Source: Metellina segmentata (taxonomy: Eukaryota; Arthropoda; Arachnida; Araneae; Tetragnathidae). From it: DNA of 64,000 bases. A program made the position numbers and the translations under genes. Below, piece by piece: positions 1 through 12,123 of this stretch; position 1 is the stretch's first letter; every line of letters starts with the position of its first letter. The notes under the pieces are model-generated. The model made no database searches, was not told the origin of the DNA, and was given only the letters and a program-made list of their open reading frames with translations. The stretch covers positions 74,908,698 through 74,972,697 of the forward strand of contig OX375877.1 in the NCBI GenBank assembly GCA_947359465.1, given 5' to 3'.

Positions 1-1248
1 GTAGCTTTGAAATTGCATTGCTACGGTCCAGTGTCGCTCGGAATGTGTAACTTCTATTGGAATATATTTCACCCACCCCGCTCGCACACCCAACACACAC
101 ATTCCATTCATTTCTATTAGAAATTACAAATCCTGAGATCTTGGACGTGGTAGCTTTGAAATTGCAATGCTATGGTCCAGTGTCGCTCGGAATGTGTAAC
201 TTCTATTGGAATATATTTCACCCACTTCTCTCGCACCCCTAACACACACATTCCATTCATTTCTATTAGAAATTACAAATCCTGAGAACTTGGACGTGGT
301 AGATTGGAAATTGCAATGCTACGGTCCAGTGTCGCTCGGAATGTGTAACTTCTATTGGAATATATTTCACCCATCCCTCTAGCACACCTAACACACACAT
401 TCCATTCATTTCTATTAGAAATTACAAATCCTGAGATCTTGGACGTGGTAGCTTTGAAATTGCAATGCTATGGTCCAGTGTCGCTCGGAAAGTGTAACTT
501 CTATTGGAATATATTTCACCCACTTCTCTCGCACCCCTAACACACACATTCCATTCATTTCTATTAGAAATTACAAATCCTGAGAACTTGGACGTGGTAG
601 ATTTGAAATTGCAGTGCTACGGTCCAGTGTCGCTCGGAATGTGTAACTTCTATTGGAATATATTTCACCCATCCCTCTTGCACACCTAACACACACATTC
701 CATTCATTTCTATTAGAAATTACAAATCCTGAGAACTTGGACGTGGTAGCTTTGAAATTGCAATGCTCCGGTCCAGTGTCGCTCGGAATGTGTAACTTCT
801 ATTGGAATATAATTCACCCACCCCTCTCGCACACCTCACTCACTTATTCAATCCATTTCTACCAGAAATTACAAATCCTGAGAACTTGGACGTGGTAGCT
901 TTGAAATTGCAATGCTACGGTCCAGTGTCGCTCGGAATGTGTAACTTCTATTGGAATATATTTCACCCACCCCTCTCGCACACCTAACACACACATTCCA
1001 TCCATTTCTATTAGAAATTACAAATCCTGAGAACTTGGACGTGGTAGCTTTGAAATTGCAATGCTACGCTCCAGTGTCGCTCGGAATGTGTAACTTCTAT
1101 TGGAATATATTTCACCCATCCCTCTCGCACACCTAACACACACATTCCATTCATTTCTATAAGAAATTACAAATCCTGAGAACTTGGACGTGGTAGCTTT
1201 GAAATTGCAATGCTACGGTCCAGTGTCGCTCGGAATGTGTAACTTCTA
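1..1248 (+). repeat. Left-edge mosaic block, paralogous to 4078-4971 and 2886-3183
   Basis: Monomers at 57-950 match 4078-4971 (offset 4021 bp, 27 monomers less 2 bp) and 8399-9292, including the CACTTCTC, GTAGATTGG, CTCTAGC and GCAGTGC variants. One difference noticed is GGAAAGTG near 489 against GGAATGTG in the other copies. Monomers at 951-1248 instead match 2886-3183 (offset 1935), sharing TACGCTCC and CTATAAG. The block is therefore a junction of two segments that are separate elsewhere. Bases 1-56 are the 3' end of a monomer; its GCATTGC variant matches the ends of the monomers at 3929 and 8250. Confidence 0.85.
802..950 (+). repeat. Divergent monomer subfamily (TTATTCAATCC / CTACCAG type)
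   Basis: This monomer type has CTCACTTATTCAATCC in place of the usual CTAACACACACATTCC region, and CTACCAG in place of CTATTAG. Copies start at 802, 4823, 7207, 9144, 11975, 13465, 14955, 17784, 20615, 22105, 23595, 24191, 25234, 25830, 26426, 27469, 28363, 34472, 53848, 57722 and 60703. Copies at 7207, 11975, 14955, 20615, 23595, 25830, 28363 and 34472 also have CTCGCTCGCC. The last three copies share the sub-variant CTCATTTACTT. The copy at 802 (with 4823, 9144 and 17784) has ATATAATTC instead of ATATATTTC. The subfamily is useful for phasing the larger repeats. Confidence 0.9.
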
Positions 1249-2440
1249 TTGGAATATATTTCACCCACCCCGCTCGCACACCTCACTCACACATTCAATC
1301 CATTTGTATTAGAAATTACAAATCCTGAGAACTTGGACGTGGTAGCTTTGAAATTGCAATGCTACGGTCCAGTGTCGCTCGGAATGTGTAACTTCTATTG
1401 GAATATATTTCACCCACCCCTCTCGCACCCCTAACACACACATTCCATTCATTTCTATTAGAAATTACAAATCCTGAGAACTTGGACGTGGTAGATTTGA
1501 AATTGCAATGCTAAGGTCCAGTGTCGCTCGGAATGTGTAACTTCTATTGGAATATATTTCACCCATCCCTCTTGCACACCTAACACACACATTCCATTCA
1601 TTTCTATTAGAAATTACAAATCCTGAGAACTTGGACGTGGTTGATTTGAAATTGCAATGCTACGGTCCAGTGTCGCTCGGAATGTGTAACTTCTATTGGA
1701 ATATATTTCACCCACCGCTCTCGCACACCTCACTCACACATTCAATCCATTTCTATTAGAAATTACAAATCCTGAGAACTTGGACGTGGTAGCTTTGAAA
1801 TTGCAATGCTACGGTCCAGTGTCGCTCGGAATGTGTAACTTCTATTGGAATATATTTCACCCACCCCTCTCGCACCCCTAACACACACATTCCATTCATT
1901 TCTATTAGAAATTACAAATCCTGAGAACTTGGACGTGGTAGATTTGAAATTGCAATGCTAAGGTCCAGTGTCGCTCGGAATGTGTAACTTCTATTGGAAT
2001 ATATTTCACCCATCCCTCTTGCACACCTAACACACACATTCCATTCATTTCTATTAGAAATTACAAATCATGAGAACTTGGACGTGGTAGCTTTGAAATT
2101 GCAATGCTACGGTCCAGTGTCGCTCGGAATGTGTAACTTCTATTAAAATATATTTCACCCATCAATCTCGCACACCTAACACACACATTCCATTCATTTC
2201 TATTAGAAATTACAAATCCTGAGAACTTGGACGTGGTAACTTTGAAATTGCAATGCTCCGGTCCAGTGTCGCTCGGAATGTGTAACTTCTATTGGAATAT
2301 ATTTCACCCACCCCTCTCGCACACCTCACTCACACATTCAATCCATTTCTATTAGAAATTACAAATCCTGAGAACTTGGACGTGGTAGCTTTGAAATTGC
2401 AATGCTACGGTCCAGTGTCGCTCGGAATGTGTAACTTCTA

Positions 2441-2587
2441 TTGGAATATATTTCACCCACCCCGCTCGCACACCCAACACACATTCCATTCATTTCTATT
2501 AGAAATTACAAATCCTGAGAACTTGGACGTGGTTGATTTGAAATTGCAATGCTACGGTCCAGTGTCGCTCGGAATGTGTAACTTCTA
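2441..2587 (+). repeat. 147-bp monomer, one CA unit short
   Basis: CCCAACACACATTCC lacks one CA dinucleotide relative to the usual tract at monomer positions 38-45. An identical copy is at 16445-16591 within the duplicated block. Confidence 0.93.
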
Positions 2588-2736
2588 TTGGAATATATTT
2601 CACCCACCCCTCTCGCACACCTCACTCACACATTCAATCCATTTCTATTAGAAATTACAAATCCTGAGAACTTGGACGTGGTAGCTTTGAAATTGCAATG
2701 CTACGGTCCAGTGTCGCTCGGAATGTGTAACTTCTA

Positions 2737-2885
2737 TTGGAATATATTTCACCCACCCCTCTCGCACACCTAACACACACATTCCATTCATTTCTATTAG
2801 AAATTACAAATCCTGAGAACTTGGACGTGGTAGCTTTGAAATTGCAATGCTACGGTCCAGTGTCGCTCGGAATGTGTAACTTCTA
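2737..2885 (+). repeat. Representative consensus monomer of the 149-bp satellite
   Basis: This copy carries the commonest base at every recurrent variant site I tracked, so it serves as the reference monomer. Layout by monomer position: 1-15 an A/T-rich near-palindrome containing AATATATT; 14-62 a C-rich stretch with a single G (in CTCGCA, 25-30) and a (CA)4 tract at 38-45; 54-68 the dyad ATTTCT-ATT-AGAAAT; 79-98 TGAGAAC..GGACGTGGTAGC region; 106-112 within the 8-bp palindrome ATTGCAAT (105-112); 116-134 TACGGTCCAG then TCGCTCGG. Recurrent variant sites are 4, 20-24, 27, 32, 35, 36, 49, 52, 83, 90, 91, 94, 98, 116, 117, 121, 128, 130, 132, 134, 140 and 142. Confidence 0.95.
2790..2804. other. 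Short dyad in every monomer: ATTTCT-ATT-AGAAAT
   Basis: Shown here in the consensus copy, this is a perfect inverted repeat with 6-bp arms and a 3-nt spacer at monomer positions 54-68. It is present in almost all monomers. Several recurrent variants change only the spacer and keep both arms: ACC (for example the monomers at 802, 7207 and 53848), ATA (1100, 3035, 17039), GTT (39390, 43861, 51313) and TTT (55189, 62491). Arm changes also exist: AAAAAT (5419, 6462, 25383), GTATTAG (1249, 35813), AGACAT (55040, 58915) and ATATCT (14359, 22999). Inference: a possible protein-binding or structure-forming element; no function is shown. Confidence 0.7.
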
Positions 2886-3183
2886 TTGGAATATATTTCA
2901 CCCACCCCTCTCGCACACCTAACACACACATTCCATCCATTTCTATTAGAAATTACAAATCCTGAGAACTTGGACGTGGTAGCTTTGAAATTGCAATGCT
3001 ACGCTCCAGTGTCGCTCGGAATGTGTAACTTCTATTGGAATATATTTCACCCATCCCTCTCGCACACCTAACACACACATTCCATTCATTTCTATAAGAA
3101 ATTACAAATCCTGAGAACTTGGACGTGGTAGCTTTGAAATTGCAATGCTACGGTCCAGTGTCGCTCGGAATGTGTAACTTCTA

Positions 3184-6100
3184 TTGGAATATATTTCACC
3201 CACCCCGCTCGCACACCCAACACACACATTCCATTCATTTCTATTAGAAATTACAAATCCTGAGAACTTGGACGTGGTTGATTTGAAATTGCAATGCTAC
3301 GGTCCAGTGTCGCTCGGAATGTGTAACTTCTATTGGAATATATTTCGCCCACCCCTCTCGCACACCTAACACACACATTCCATTCATTTCTATTAGAAAT
3401 TACAAATCCTGAGAACTTGGACGTGGTAGCTTTGAAATTGCAATGCTACGGTCCAGTGTCGCTCGGAATGTGTAACTTCTATTGGAATATATTTCACCCA
3501 CCCCTCTCGCACACCTAACACACACATTCCATCTATTTCTATTAGAAATTACAAATCCTGAGAACTTGGACGTGGTAGCTTTGAAATTGCAATGCTACGG
3601 TCCAGTGTCGCTCGGAATGTGTAACTTCTATTGGAATATATTTCACCCATCCCTCTCGCACACCTAACACACACATTCCATTCATTTCTATTAGAAATTA
3701 CAAATCCTGAGAACTTGGACGTGGTAGCTTTGAAATTGCAATGCTACGGTCCAGTGTCGCTCGGAATGTGTAACTTCTATTGGAATATATTTCACCCACC
3801 CCTCTCGCACACCTAACACACACATTCCATCCATTTCTATTAGAAATTACAAATCCCGAGAACTTGGACGTGGTAGCTTTGAAATTGCAATGCTACGGTC
3901 CAGTGTCGCTCGGAATGTGTAACTTCTATTGGAATATATTTCACCCACCCCTCTCGCACACCTCACTCACACATTCAATCCATTTCTAATGGAAATTACA
4001 AATCCTGAGAACTTGGACGTGGTAGCTTTGAAATTGCATTGCTACGGTCCAGTGTCGCTCGGAATGTGTAACTTCTATTGGAATATATTTCACCCACCCC
4101 GCTCGCACACCCAACACACACATTCCATTCATTTCTATTAGAAATTACAAATCCTGAGATCTTGGACGTGGTAGCTTTGAAATTGCAATGCTATGGTCCA
4201 GTGTCGCTCGGAATGTGTAACTTCTATTGGAATATATTTCACCCACTTCTCTCGCACCCCTAACACACACATTCCATTCATTTCTATTAGAAATTACAAA
4301 TCCTGAGAACTTGGACGTGGTAGATTGGAAATTGCAATGCTACGGTCCAGTGTCGCTCGGAATGTGTAACTTCTATTGGAATATATTTCACCCATCCCTC
4401 TAGCACACCTAACACACACATTCCATTCATTTCTATTAGAAATTACAAATCCTGAGATCTTGGACGTGGTAGCTTTGAAATTGCAATGCTATGGTCCAGT
4501 GTCGCTCGGAATGTGTAACTTCTATTGGAATATATTTCACCCACTTCTCTCGCACCCCTAACACACACATTCCATTCATTTCTATTAGAAATTACAAATC
4601 CTGAGAACTTGGACGTGGTAGATTTGAAATTGCAGTGCTACGGTCCAGTGTCGCTCGGAATGTGTAACTTCTATTGGAATATATTTCACCCATCCCTCTT
4701 GCACACCTAACACACACATTCCATTCATTTCTATTAGAAATTACAAATCCTGAGAACTTGGACGTGGTAGCTTTGAAATTGCAATGCTCCGGTCCAGTGT
4801 CGCTCGGAATGTGTAACTTCTATTGGAATATAATTCACCCACCCCTCTCGCACACCTCACTCACTTATTCAATCCATTTCTACCAGAAATTACAAATCCT
4901 GAGAACTTGGACGTGGTAGCTTTGAAATTGCAATGCTACGGTCCAGTGTCGCTCGGAATGTGTAACTTCTATTGGAATATATTTCACCCACCCCGCTCGC
5001 ACACCCAACACACACATTCCATTCATTTCTATTAGAAATTACAAATCCTGAGAACTTGGACGTGGTAGCTTTGAAATTGCAATGCTACGGTCCAGTGTCG
5101 CTCGGAATGTGTGACTTCTATTGGAATATATTTCACCCACCCCTCTCGCACACCTAACACACACATTCAATCCATTTCTATTAGAAATTACAAATCCTGA
5201 GAACTTGGACGTGGTAGCTTTGAAATTGCAATGCTACGGTCCAGTGTCGCTCGGAATGTGTAACTTCTATTGGAATATATTTCACCCACCCCTCTCGCAC
5301 ACCTCAGTCACACATTCCATTCATTTCTATTAGAAATTACAAATCCTGAGATCTTGGACGTGGTAGCTTTGAAATTGCAATGCTATGGTCCAGTGTCGCT
5401 CGGAATGTGTAACTTCTATTGGAATATATTTCACCCACCCCTCTCGCACCCCTAACACACACATTCCATTCATTTCTATTAAAAATTACAAATCCTGGGA
5501 ACTTGGACGTGGTAGATTTGAAATTGCAATGCTACGGTCCAGTGTCGTTCGGAATGTGTAACTTCTATTGGAATATATTTCACCCATCCCTCTTGCACAC
5601 CTAACACACACATTCCATTCATTTCTATTAGAAATTACAAATCCTGAGAACTTGGACGTGGTAGCTTTGAAATTGCAATGCTATGGTCCAGTGTCGCTCG
5701 GAATGTGTAACTTCTATTGGAATATATTTCACCCACCCCTCTCGCACCCTTAACACACACATTCCATTCATTTCTATTAGAAATTACAAATCCTGAGAAC
5801 TTGGACGTGGTAGCTTTGAAATTGCAATGCTACGGTCCAGTGTCGCTCGGAATGTGTAACTTCTATTGGAATATATTTCACCCACCCCTCTCGCACACCT
5901 AACACACACATTCCATTCATTTCTATTAGAAATTACAAATCCTGAGAACTTGGACGTGGTAGCTTTGAAATTGCAATGCTACGGTCCAGTGTCGCTCGGA
6001 ATGTGTAACTTCTAATGGAATATATTTCACCCACCCCTCTCGCACACCTAACACACACATTCCATTCATTTCTATTAGAAATTACAAATCCTGAGAACTT

Positions 6101-7504
6101 GGACGTGGTAGCTTTGAAATTGCAATGCTACGGTCCAGTGTCGCTCGGAATGTGTGACTTCTATTGGAATATATTTCACCCACCCCTCTCGCACACCTAA
6201 CACACACATTCAATCCATTTCTATTAGAAATTACAAATCCTGAGAACTTGGACGTGGTAGCTTTGAAATTGCAATGCTACGGTCCAGTGTCGCTCGGAAT
6301 GTGTAACTTCTATTGGAATATATTTCACCCACCCCTCTCGCACACCTCAGTCACACATTCCATTCATTTCTATTAGAAATTACAAATCCTGAGATCTTGG
6401 ACGTGGTAGCTTTGAAATTGCAATGCTATGGTCCAGTGTCGCTCGGAATGTGTAACTTCTATTGGAATATATTTCACCCACCCCTCTCGCACCCCTAACA
6501 CACACATTCCATTCATTTCTATTAAAAATTACAAATCCTGAGAACTTGGACGTGGTAGATTTGAAATTGCAATGCTACGGTCCAGTGTCGTTCGTAATGT
6601 GTAACTTCTATTGGAATATATTTCACCCATCCCTCTTGCACACCTAACACACACATTCCATTCATTTCTATTAGAAATTACAAATCCTGAGAACTTGGAC
6701 GTTGTAGCTTTGAAATTGCAATGCTATGGTCCAGTGTCGCTCGGAATGTGTAACTTCTATTGGAATATATTTCACCCACCCCTCTCGCACCCTTAACACA
6801 CACATTCCATTCATTTCTATTAGAAATTACAAATCCTGAGAACTTGGACGCGGTAGCTTTGAAATTGCAATGCTACGGTCCAGTGTCGCTCGGAATGTGT
6901 AACTTCTATTGGAATATATTTCACCCACCCCTCTCGCACACCTAACACACACATTCCATTCATTTCTATTAGAAATTACAAATCCTGAGAACTTGGACGT
7001 GGTAGCTTTGAAATTGCAATGCTACGGTCCAGTGTCGCTCGATATGTGTAACTTCTATTGGAATATATTTCACCCACCCCTCTCGCACACCTAACACACA
7101 CATTCCATTCATTTCTATTAGAAATTACAAATCCTGAGAACTTGGACGTGGTAGCTTTGAAATTGCAATGCTCCGGTCCAGTGTCGCTCGGAATGTGTAA
7201 CTTCTATTGGAATATATTTCACCCACCCCTCTCGCTCGCCTCACTCACTTATTCAATCCATTTCTACCAGAAATTACAAATCCTGAGAACTTGGACGTGG
7301 TAGCTTTGAAATTGCAATGCTACGGTCCAGTGTCGCTCGGAATGTGTAACTTCTATTGGAATATATTTCACCCACCCCTCTCGCACACCTAACACACACA
7401 TTCCATTCATTTCTATTAGAAATTACAAATCCTGAGAACTTGGACGTGGTAGCTTTGAAATTGCAATGCTACGGTCCAGTGTCGCTCGGAATGTGTAACT
7501 TCTA
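3184..7504 (+). repeat. HOR unit of 29 monomers (4321 bp), copy 1
   Basis: This unit is followed in tandem by a related copy at 7505-12123. The first 12 monomers (3184-4971) match 7505-9292 at offset 4321, exactly 29 monomers. Later monomers match at offset 4619 (31 monomers; 5270 with 9889) and then 4768 (32 monomers; 6313 with 11081), so the second copy has gained or this one has lost whole monomers. Internally, 4972-6014 and 6015-7057 are a 7-monomer tandem pair (1043 bp) sharing the order TGTGAC, CCTCAG, ATTAAAAATT plus GTCGTTCG, then CATCCCTCTTGC types. Confidence 0.85.
6015..6163 (+). repeat. Chimeric monomer joining two neighbouring types
   Basis: Its front (CTAATGGAATAT, CTAACACACAC, ATTCCATTC) matches the monomer at 10634, while its back (TACGG, TGTGACTTC) matches the next monomer, 10783. 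The related block at 10634-10931 has both monomers. One monomer has therefore been lost here by in-register exchange or, less likely, gained there. Confidence 0.72.
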
Positions 7505-10500
7505 TTGGAATATATTTCACCCACCCCTCTCGCACACCCAACACACACATTCCATTCATTTCTATTAGAAATTACAAATCCTGAGAACTTGGACGTGGTT
7601 GATTTGAAATTGCAATGCTACGGTCCAGTGTCGCTCGGAATGTGTAACTTCTATTGGAATATATTTCGCCCACCCCTCTCGCACACCTAACACACACATT
7701 CCATTCATTTCTATTAGAAATTACAAATCCTGAGAACTTGGACGTGGTAGCTTTGAAATTGCAATGCTACGGTCCAGTGTCGCTCGGAATGTGTAACTTC
7801 TATTGGAATATATTTCACCCACCCCTCTCGCACACCTAACACACACATTCCATCTATTTCTATTAGAAATTACAAATCCTGAGAACTTGGACGTGGTAGC
7901 TTTGAAATTGCAATGCTACGGTCCAGTGTCGCTCGGAATGTGTAACTTCTATTGGAATATATTTCACCCATCCCTCTCGCACACCTAACACACACATTCC
8001 ATTCATTTCTATTAGAAATTACAAATCCTGAGAACTTGGACGTGGTAGCTTTGAAATTGCAATGCTACGGTCCAGTGTCGCTCGGAATGTGTAACTTCTA
8101 TTGGAATATATTTCACCCACCCCTCTCGCACACCTAACACACACATTCCATCCATTTCTATTAGAAATTACAAATCCCGAGAACTTGGACGTGGTAGCTT
8201 TGAAATTGCAATGCTACGGTCCAGTGTCGCTCGGAATGTGTAACTTCTATTGGAATATATTTCACCCACCCCTCTCGCACACCTCACTCACACATTCAAT
8301 CCATTTCTAATGGAAATTACAAATCCTGAGAACTTGGACGTGGTAGCTTTGAAATTGCATTGCTACGGTCCAGTGTCGCTCGGAATGTGTAACTTCTATT
8401 GGAATATATTTCACCCACCCCGCTCGCACACCCAACACACACATTCCATTCATTTCTATTAGAAATTACAAATCCTGAGATCTTGGACGTGGTAGCTTTG
8501 AAATTGCAATGCTATGGTCCAGTGTCGCTCGGAATGTGTAACTTCTATTGGAATATATTTCACCCACTTCTCTCGCACCCCTAACACACACATTCCATTC
8601 ATTTCTATTAGAAATTACAAATCCTGAGAACTTGGACGTGGTAGATTGGAAATTGCAATGCTACGGTCCAGTGTCGCTCGGAATGTGTAACTTCTATTGG
8701 AATATATTTCACCCATCCCTCTAGCACACCTAACACACACATTCCATTCATTTCTATTAGAAATTACAAATCCTGAGATCTTGGACGTGGTAGCTTTGAA
8801 ATTGCAATGCTATGGTCCAGTGTCGCTCGGAATGTGTAACTTCTATTGGAATATATTTCACCCACTTCTCTCGCACCCCTAACACACACATTCCATTCAT
8901 TTCTATTAGAAATTACAAATCCTGAGAACTTGGACGTGGTAGATTTGAAATTGCAGTGCTACGGTCCAGTGTCGCTCGGAATGTGTAACTTCTATTGGAA
9001 TATATTTCACCCATCCCTCTTGCACACCTAACACACACATTCCATTCATTTCTATTAGAAATTACAAATCCTGAGAACTTGGACGTGGTAGCTTTGAAAT
9101 TGCAATGCTCCGGTCCAGTGTCGCTCGGAATGTGTAACTTCTATTGGAATATAATTCACCCACCCCTCTCGCACACCTCACTCACTTATTCAATCCATTT
9201 CTACCAGAAATTACAAATCCTGAGAACTTGGACGTGGTAGCTTTGAAATTGCAATGCTACGGTCCAGTGTCGCTCGGAATGTGTAACTTCTATTGGAATA
9301 TATTTCACCCACCCCGCTCGCACACCCAACACACACATTCCATTCATTTCTATTAGAAATTACAAATCCTGAGAACTTGGACGTGGTAGATTTGAAATTG
9401 CAATGCTACGGTTCAGTGTCGCTCGGAATGTGTAACTTCTATTGGAATATATTTCACCCATCCCTCTTGCACACCTAACACACACATTCCATTCATTTCT
9501 ATTAGAAATTACAAATCCTGAGAACTTGGACGTGGTAGCTTTGAAATTGCAATGCTCCGGTCCAGTGTCGCTCGGAATGTGTAACTTCTATTGGAATATA
9601 TTTCACCCACCCCTCTCGCACACCTCACTCACACATTTAATCCATTTCTATTAGAAATTACAAATCCTGAGAACTTGGACGTGGTAGCTTTGAAATTGCA
9701 ATGCTACGGTCCAGTGTCGCTCGGAATGTGTGACTTCTATTGGAATATATTTCACCCACCCCTCTCGCACACCTAACACACACATTCAATCCATTTCTAT
9801 TAGAAATTACAAATCCTGAGAACTTGGACGTGGTAGCTTTGAAATTGCAATGCTACGGTCCAGTGTCGCTCGGAATGTGTAACTTCTATTGGAATATATT
9901 TCACCCACCCCTCTCGCACACCTCAGTCACACATTCCATTCATTTCTATTAGAAATTACAAATCCTGAGATCTTGGACGTGGTAGCTTTGAAATTGCAAT
10001 GCTATGGTCCAGTGTCGCTCGGAATGTGTAACTTCTATTGGAATATATTTCACCCACCCCTCTCGCACCCCTAACACACACATTCCATTCATTTCTATTA
10101 AAAATTACAAATCCTGGGAACTTGGACGTGGTAGATTTGAAATTGCAATGCTACGGTCCAGTGTCGTTCGGAATGTGTAACTTCTATTGGAATATATTTC
10201 ACCCATCCCTCTTGCACACCTAACACACACATTCCATTCATTTCTATTAGAAATTACAAATCCTGAGAACTTGGACGTGGTAGCTTTGAAATTGCAATGC
10301 TATGGTCCAGTGTCGCTCGGAATGTGTAACTTCTATTGGAATATATTTCACCCACCCCTCTCGCACCCTTAACACACACATTCCATTCATTTCTATTAGA
10401 AATTACAAATCCTGAGAACTTGGACGTGGTAGCTTTGAAATTGCAATGCTACGGTCCAGTGTCGCTCGGAATGTGTAACTTCTATTGGAATATATTTCAC

Positions 10501-12123
10501 CCACCCCTCTCGCACACCTAACACACACATTCCATTCATTTCTATTAGAAATTACAAATCCTGAGAACTTGGACGTGGTAGCTTTGAAATTGCAATGCTA
10601 CGGTCCAGTGTCGCTCGGAATGTGTAACTTCTAATGGAATATATTTCACCCACCCCTCTCGCACACCTAACACACACATTCCATTCATTTCTATTAGAAA
10701 TTACAAATCCTGAGAACTTGGACGTGGTAGCTTTGAAATTGCAATGCTCCGGTCCAGTGTCGCTCGGAATGTGTAACTTCTATTGGAATATATTTCACCC
10801 ACCCCTCTCGCACACCTCACTCACACATTCAATCCATTTCTATTAGAAATTACAAATCCTGAGAACTTGGACGTGGTAGCTTTGAAATTGCAATGCTACG
10901 GTCCAGTGTCGCTCGGAATGTGTGACTTCTATTGGAATATATTTCACCCACCCCTCTCGCACACCTAACACACACATTCAATCCATTTCTATTAGAAATT
11001 ACAAATCCTGAGAACTTGGACGTGGTAGCTTTGAAATTGCAATGCTACGGTCCAGTGTCGCTCGGAATGTGTAACTTCTATTGGAATATATTTCACCCAC
11101 CCCTCTCGCACACCTCAGTCACACATTCCATTCATTTCTATTAGAAATTACAAATCCTGAGATCTTGGACGTGGTAGCTTTGAAATTGCAATGCTATGGT
11201 CCAGTGTCGCTCGGAATGTGTAACTTCTATTGGAATATATTTCACCCACCCCTCTCGCACCCCTAACACACACATTCCATTCATTTCTATTAAAAATTAC
11301 AAATCCTGAGAACTTGGACGTGGTAGATTTGAAATTGCAATGCTACGGTCCAGTGTCGTTCGTAATGTGTAACTTCTATTGGAATATATTTCACCCATCC
11401 CTCTTGCACACCTAACACACACATTCCATTCATTTCTATTAGAAATTACAAATCCTGAGAACTTGGACGTTGTAGCTTTGAAATTGCAATGCTATGGTCC
11501 AGTGTCGCTCGGAATGTGTAACTTCTATTGGAATATATTTCACCCACCCCTCTCGCACCCTTAACACACACATTCCATTCATTTCTATTAGAAATTACAA
11601 ATCCTGAGAACTTGGACGCGGTAGCTTTGAAATTGCAATGCTACGGTCCAGTGTCGCTCGGAATGTGTAACTTCTATTGGAATATATTTCACCCACCCCT
11701 CTCGCACACCTAACACACACATTCCATTCATTTCTATTAGAAATTACAAATCCTGAGAACTTGGACGTGGTAGCTTTGAAATTGCAATGCTACGGTCCAG
11801 TGTCGCTCGGAATGTGTAACTTCTATTGGAATATATTTCACCCACCCCTCTCGCACACCTAACACACACATTCCATTCATTTCTATTAGAAATTACAAAT
11901 CCTGAGAACTTGGACGTGGTAGCTTTGAAATTGCAATGCTCCGGTCCAGTGTCGCTCGGAATGTGTAACTTCTATTGGAATATATTTCACCCACCCCTCT
12001 CGCTCGCCTCACTCACTTATTCAATCCATTTCTACCAGAAATTACAAATCCTGAGAACTTGGACGTGGTAGATTTGAAATTGCAATGCTACGGTCCAGTG
12101 TCGCTCGGAATGTGTTACTTCTA
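7505..12123 (+). repeat. HOR unit of 31 monomers (4619 bp), copy 2
   Basis: Tandem partner of 3184-7504. It contains an internal 8-monomer tandem pair (9591-10782 and 10783-11974, 1192 bp). Diagnostic variants shared with copy 1 include CCCGAG (3857 region and 8178 region), TTCTAATGGAAAT, GCATTGC, CTTCTAATGG (6015 and 10634), GTTCGTAATG, and GGACGCGG (6850 and 11618 regions). From about 8815 onward this unit also belongs to the large duplication whose other copy begins near 17455. Confidence 0.85.

Larger units (their letters stand above)
1249..3481 (+). repeat. 15-monomer block, duplicated at 15551-17485
   Basis: Shared markers with 15551-17485 include CATTTGTATTAG, CTAAGGTCC, GGTTGATTTG, CCACCGCTCTC, the 147-bp monomer, TACGCTCC, CTATAAG and TTTCGCCC. 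The two copies are in register at offset 14,302 bp up to the monomer at 1845 and at 14,004 bp from 2292 on. The monomers at 1994 and 2143 are therefore missing from the right copy, or were added here. Inside the block, 1398-1695 resembles 1845-2142 (447-bp offset), a small internal duplication. The monomer at 2143 is unusually divergent (CTATTAAAATAT, CCATCAATC, GGTAACTTTG). Confidence 0.88.

Noticed and set aside
2292..2651. 119-codon open frame, the longest on the + strand
   Set aside because: It is produced by the 2-bp CA contraction at 2441-2587, which restores the reading frame across two monomers. The same thing recurs at 16296-16655. It is not a gene.
2731..2750. CENP-B box-like CTTC..TTGGAA motif at the monomer junction
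   Set aside because: It shares CTTC and TTGGAA with the mammalian CENP-B box, but the spacing is one base too long and the essential CGGG part is absent (TATATT instead).
2740..2750. TATA-box-like TATATTT and possible heat-shock element (TTC/GAA pairs)
   Set aside because: A short A/T motif alone does not support a promoter, and the TTC/GAA spacing (5 bp) does not fit a canonical heat-shock element. It may matter only if satellite transcripts are found.
2752..2760. G-quadruplex potential of CCCACCCC (minus strand GGGGTGGG)
   Set aside because: There are only two G-runs per monomer, and the next pair is about 140 bp away, so no intramolecular four-run motif exists.
2766..2780. Telomere-like CCCTAAC / (CA)n stretch
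   Set aside because: CCCTAA occurs only once per monomer in the CGCACCCCTAAC variants and is never tandem. It is a by-product of single-base variants.
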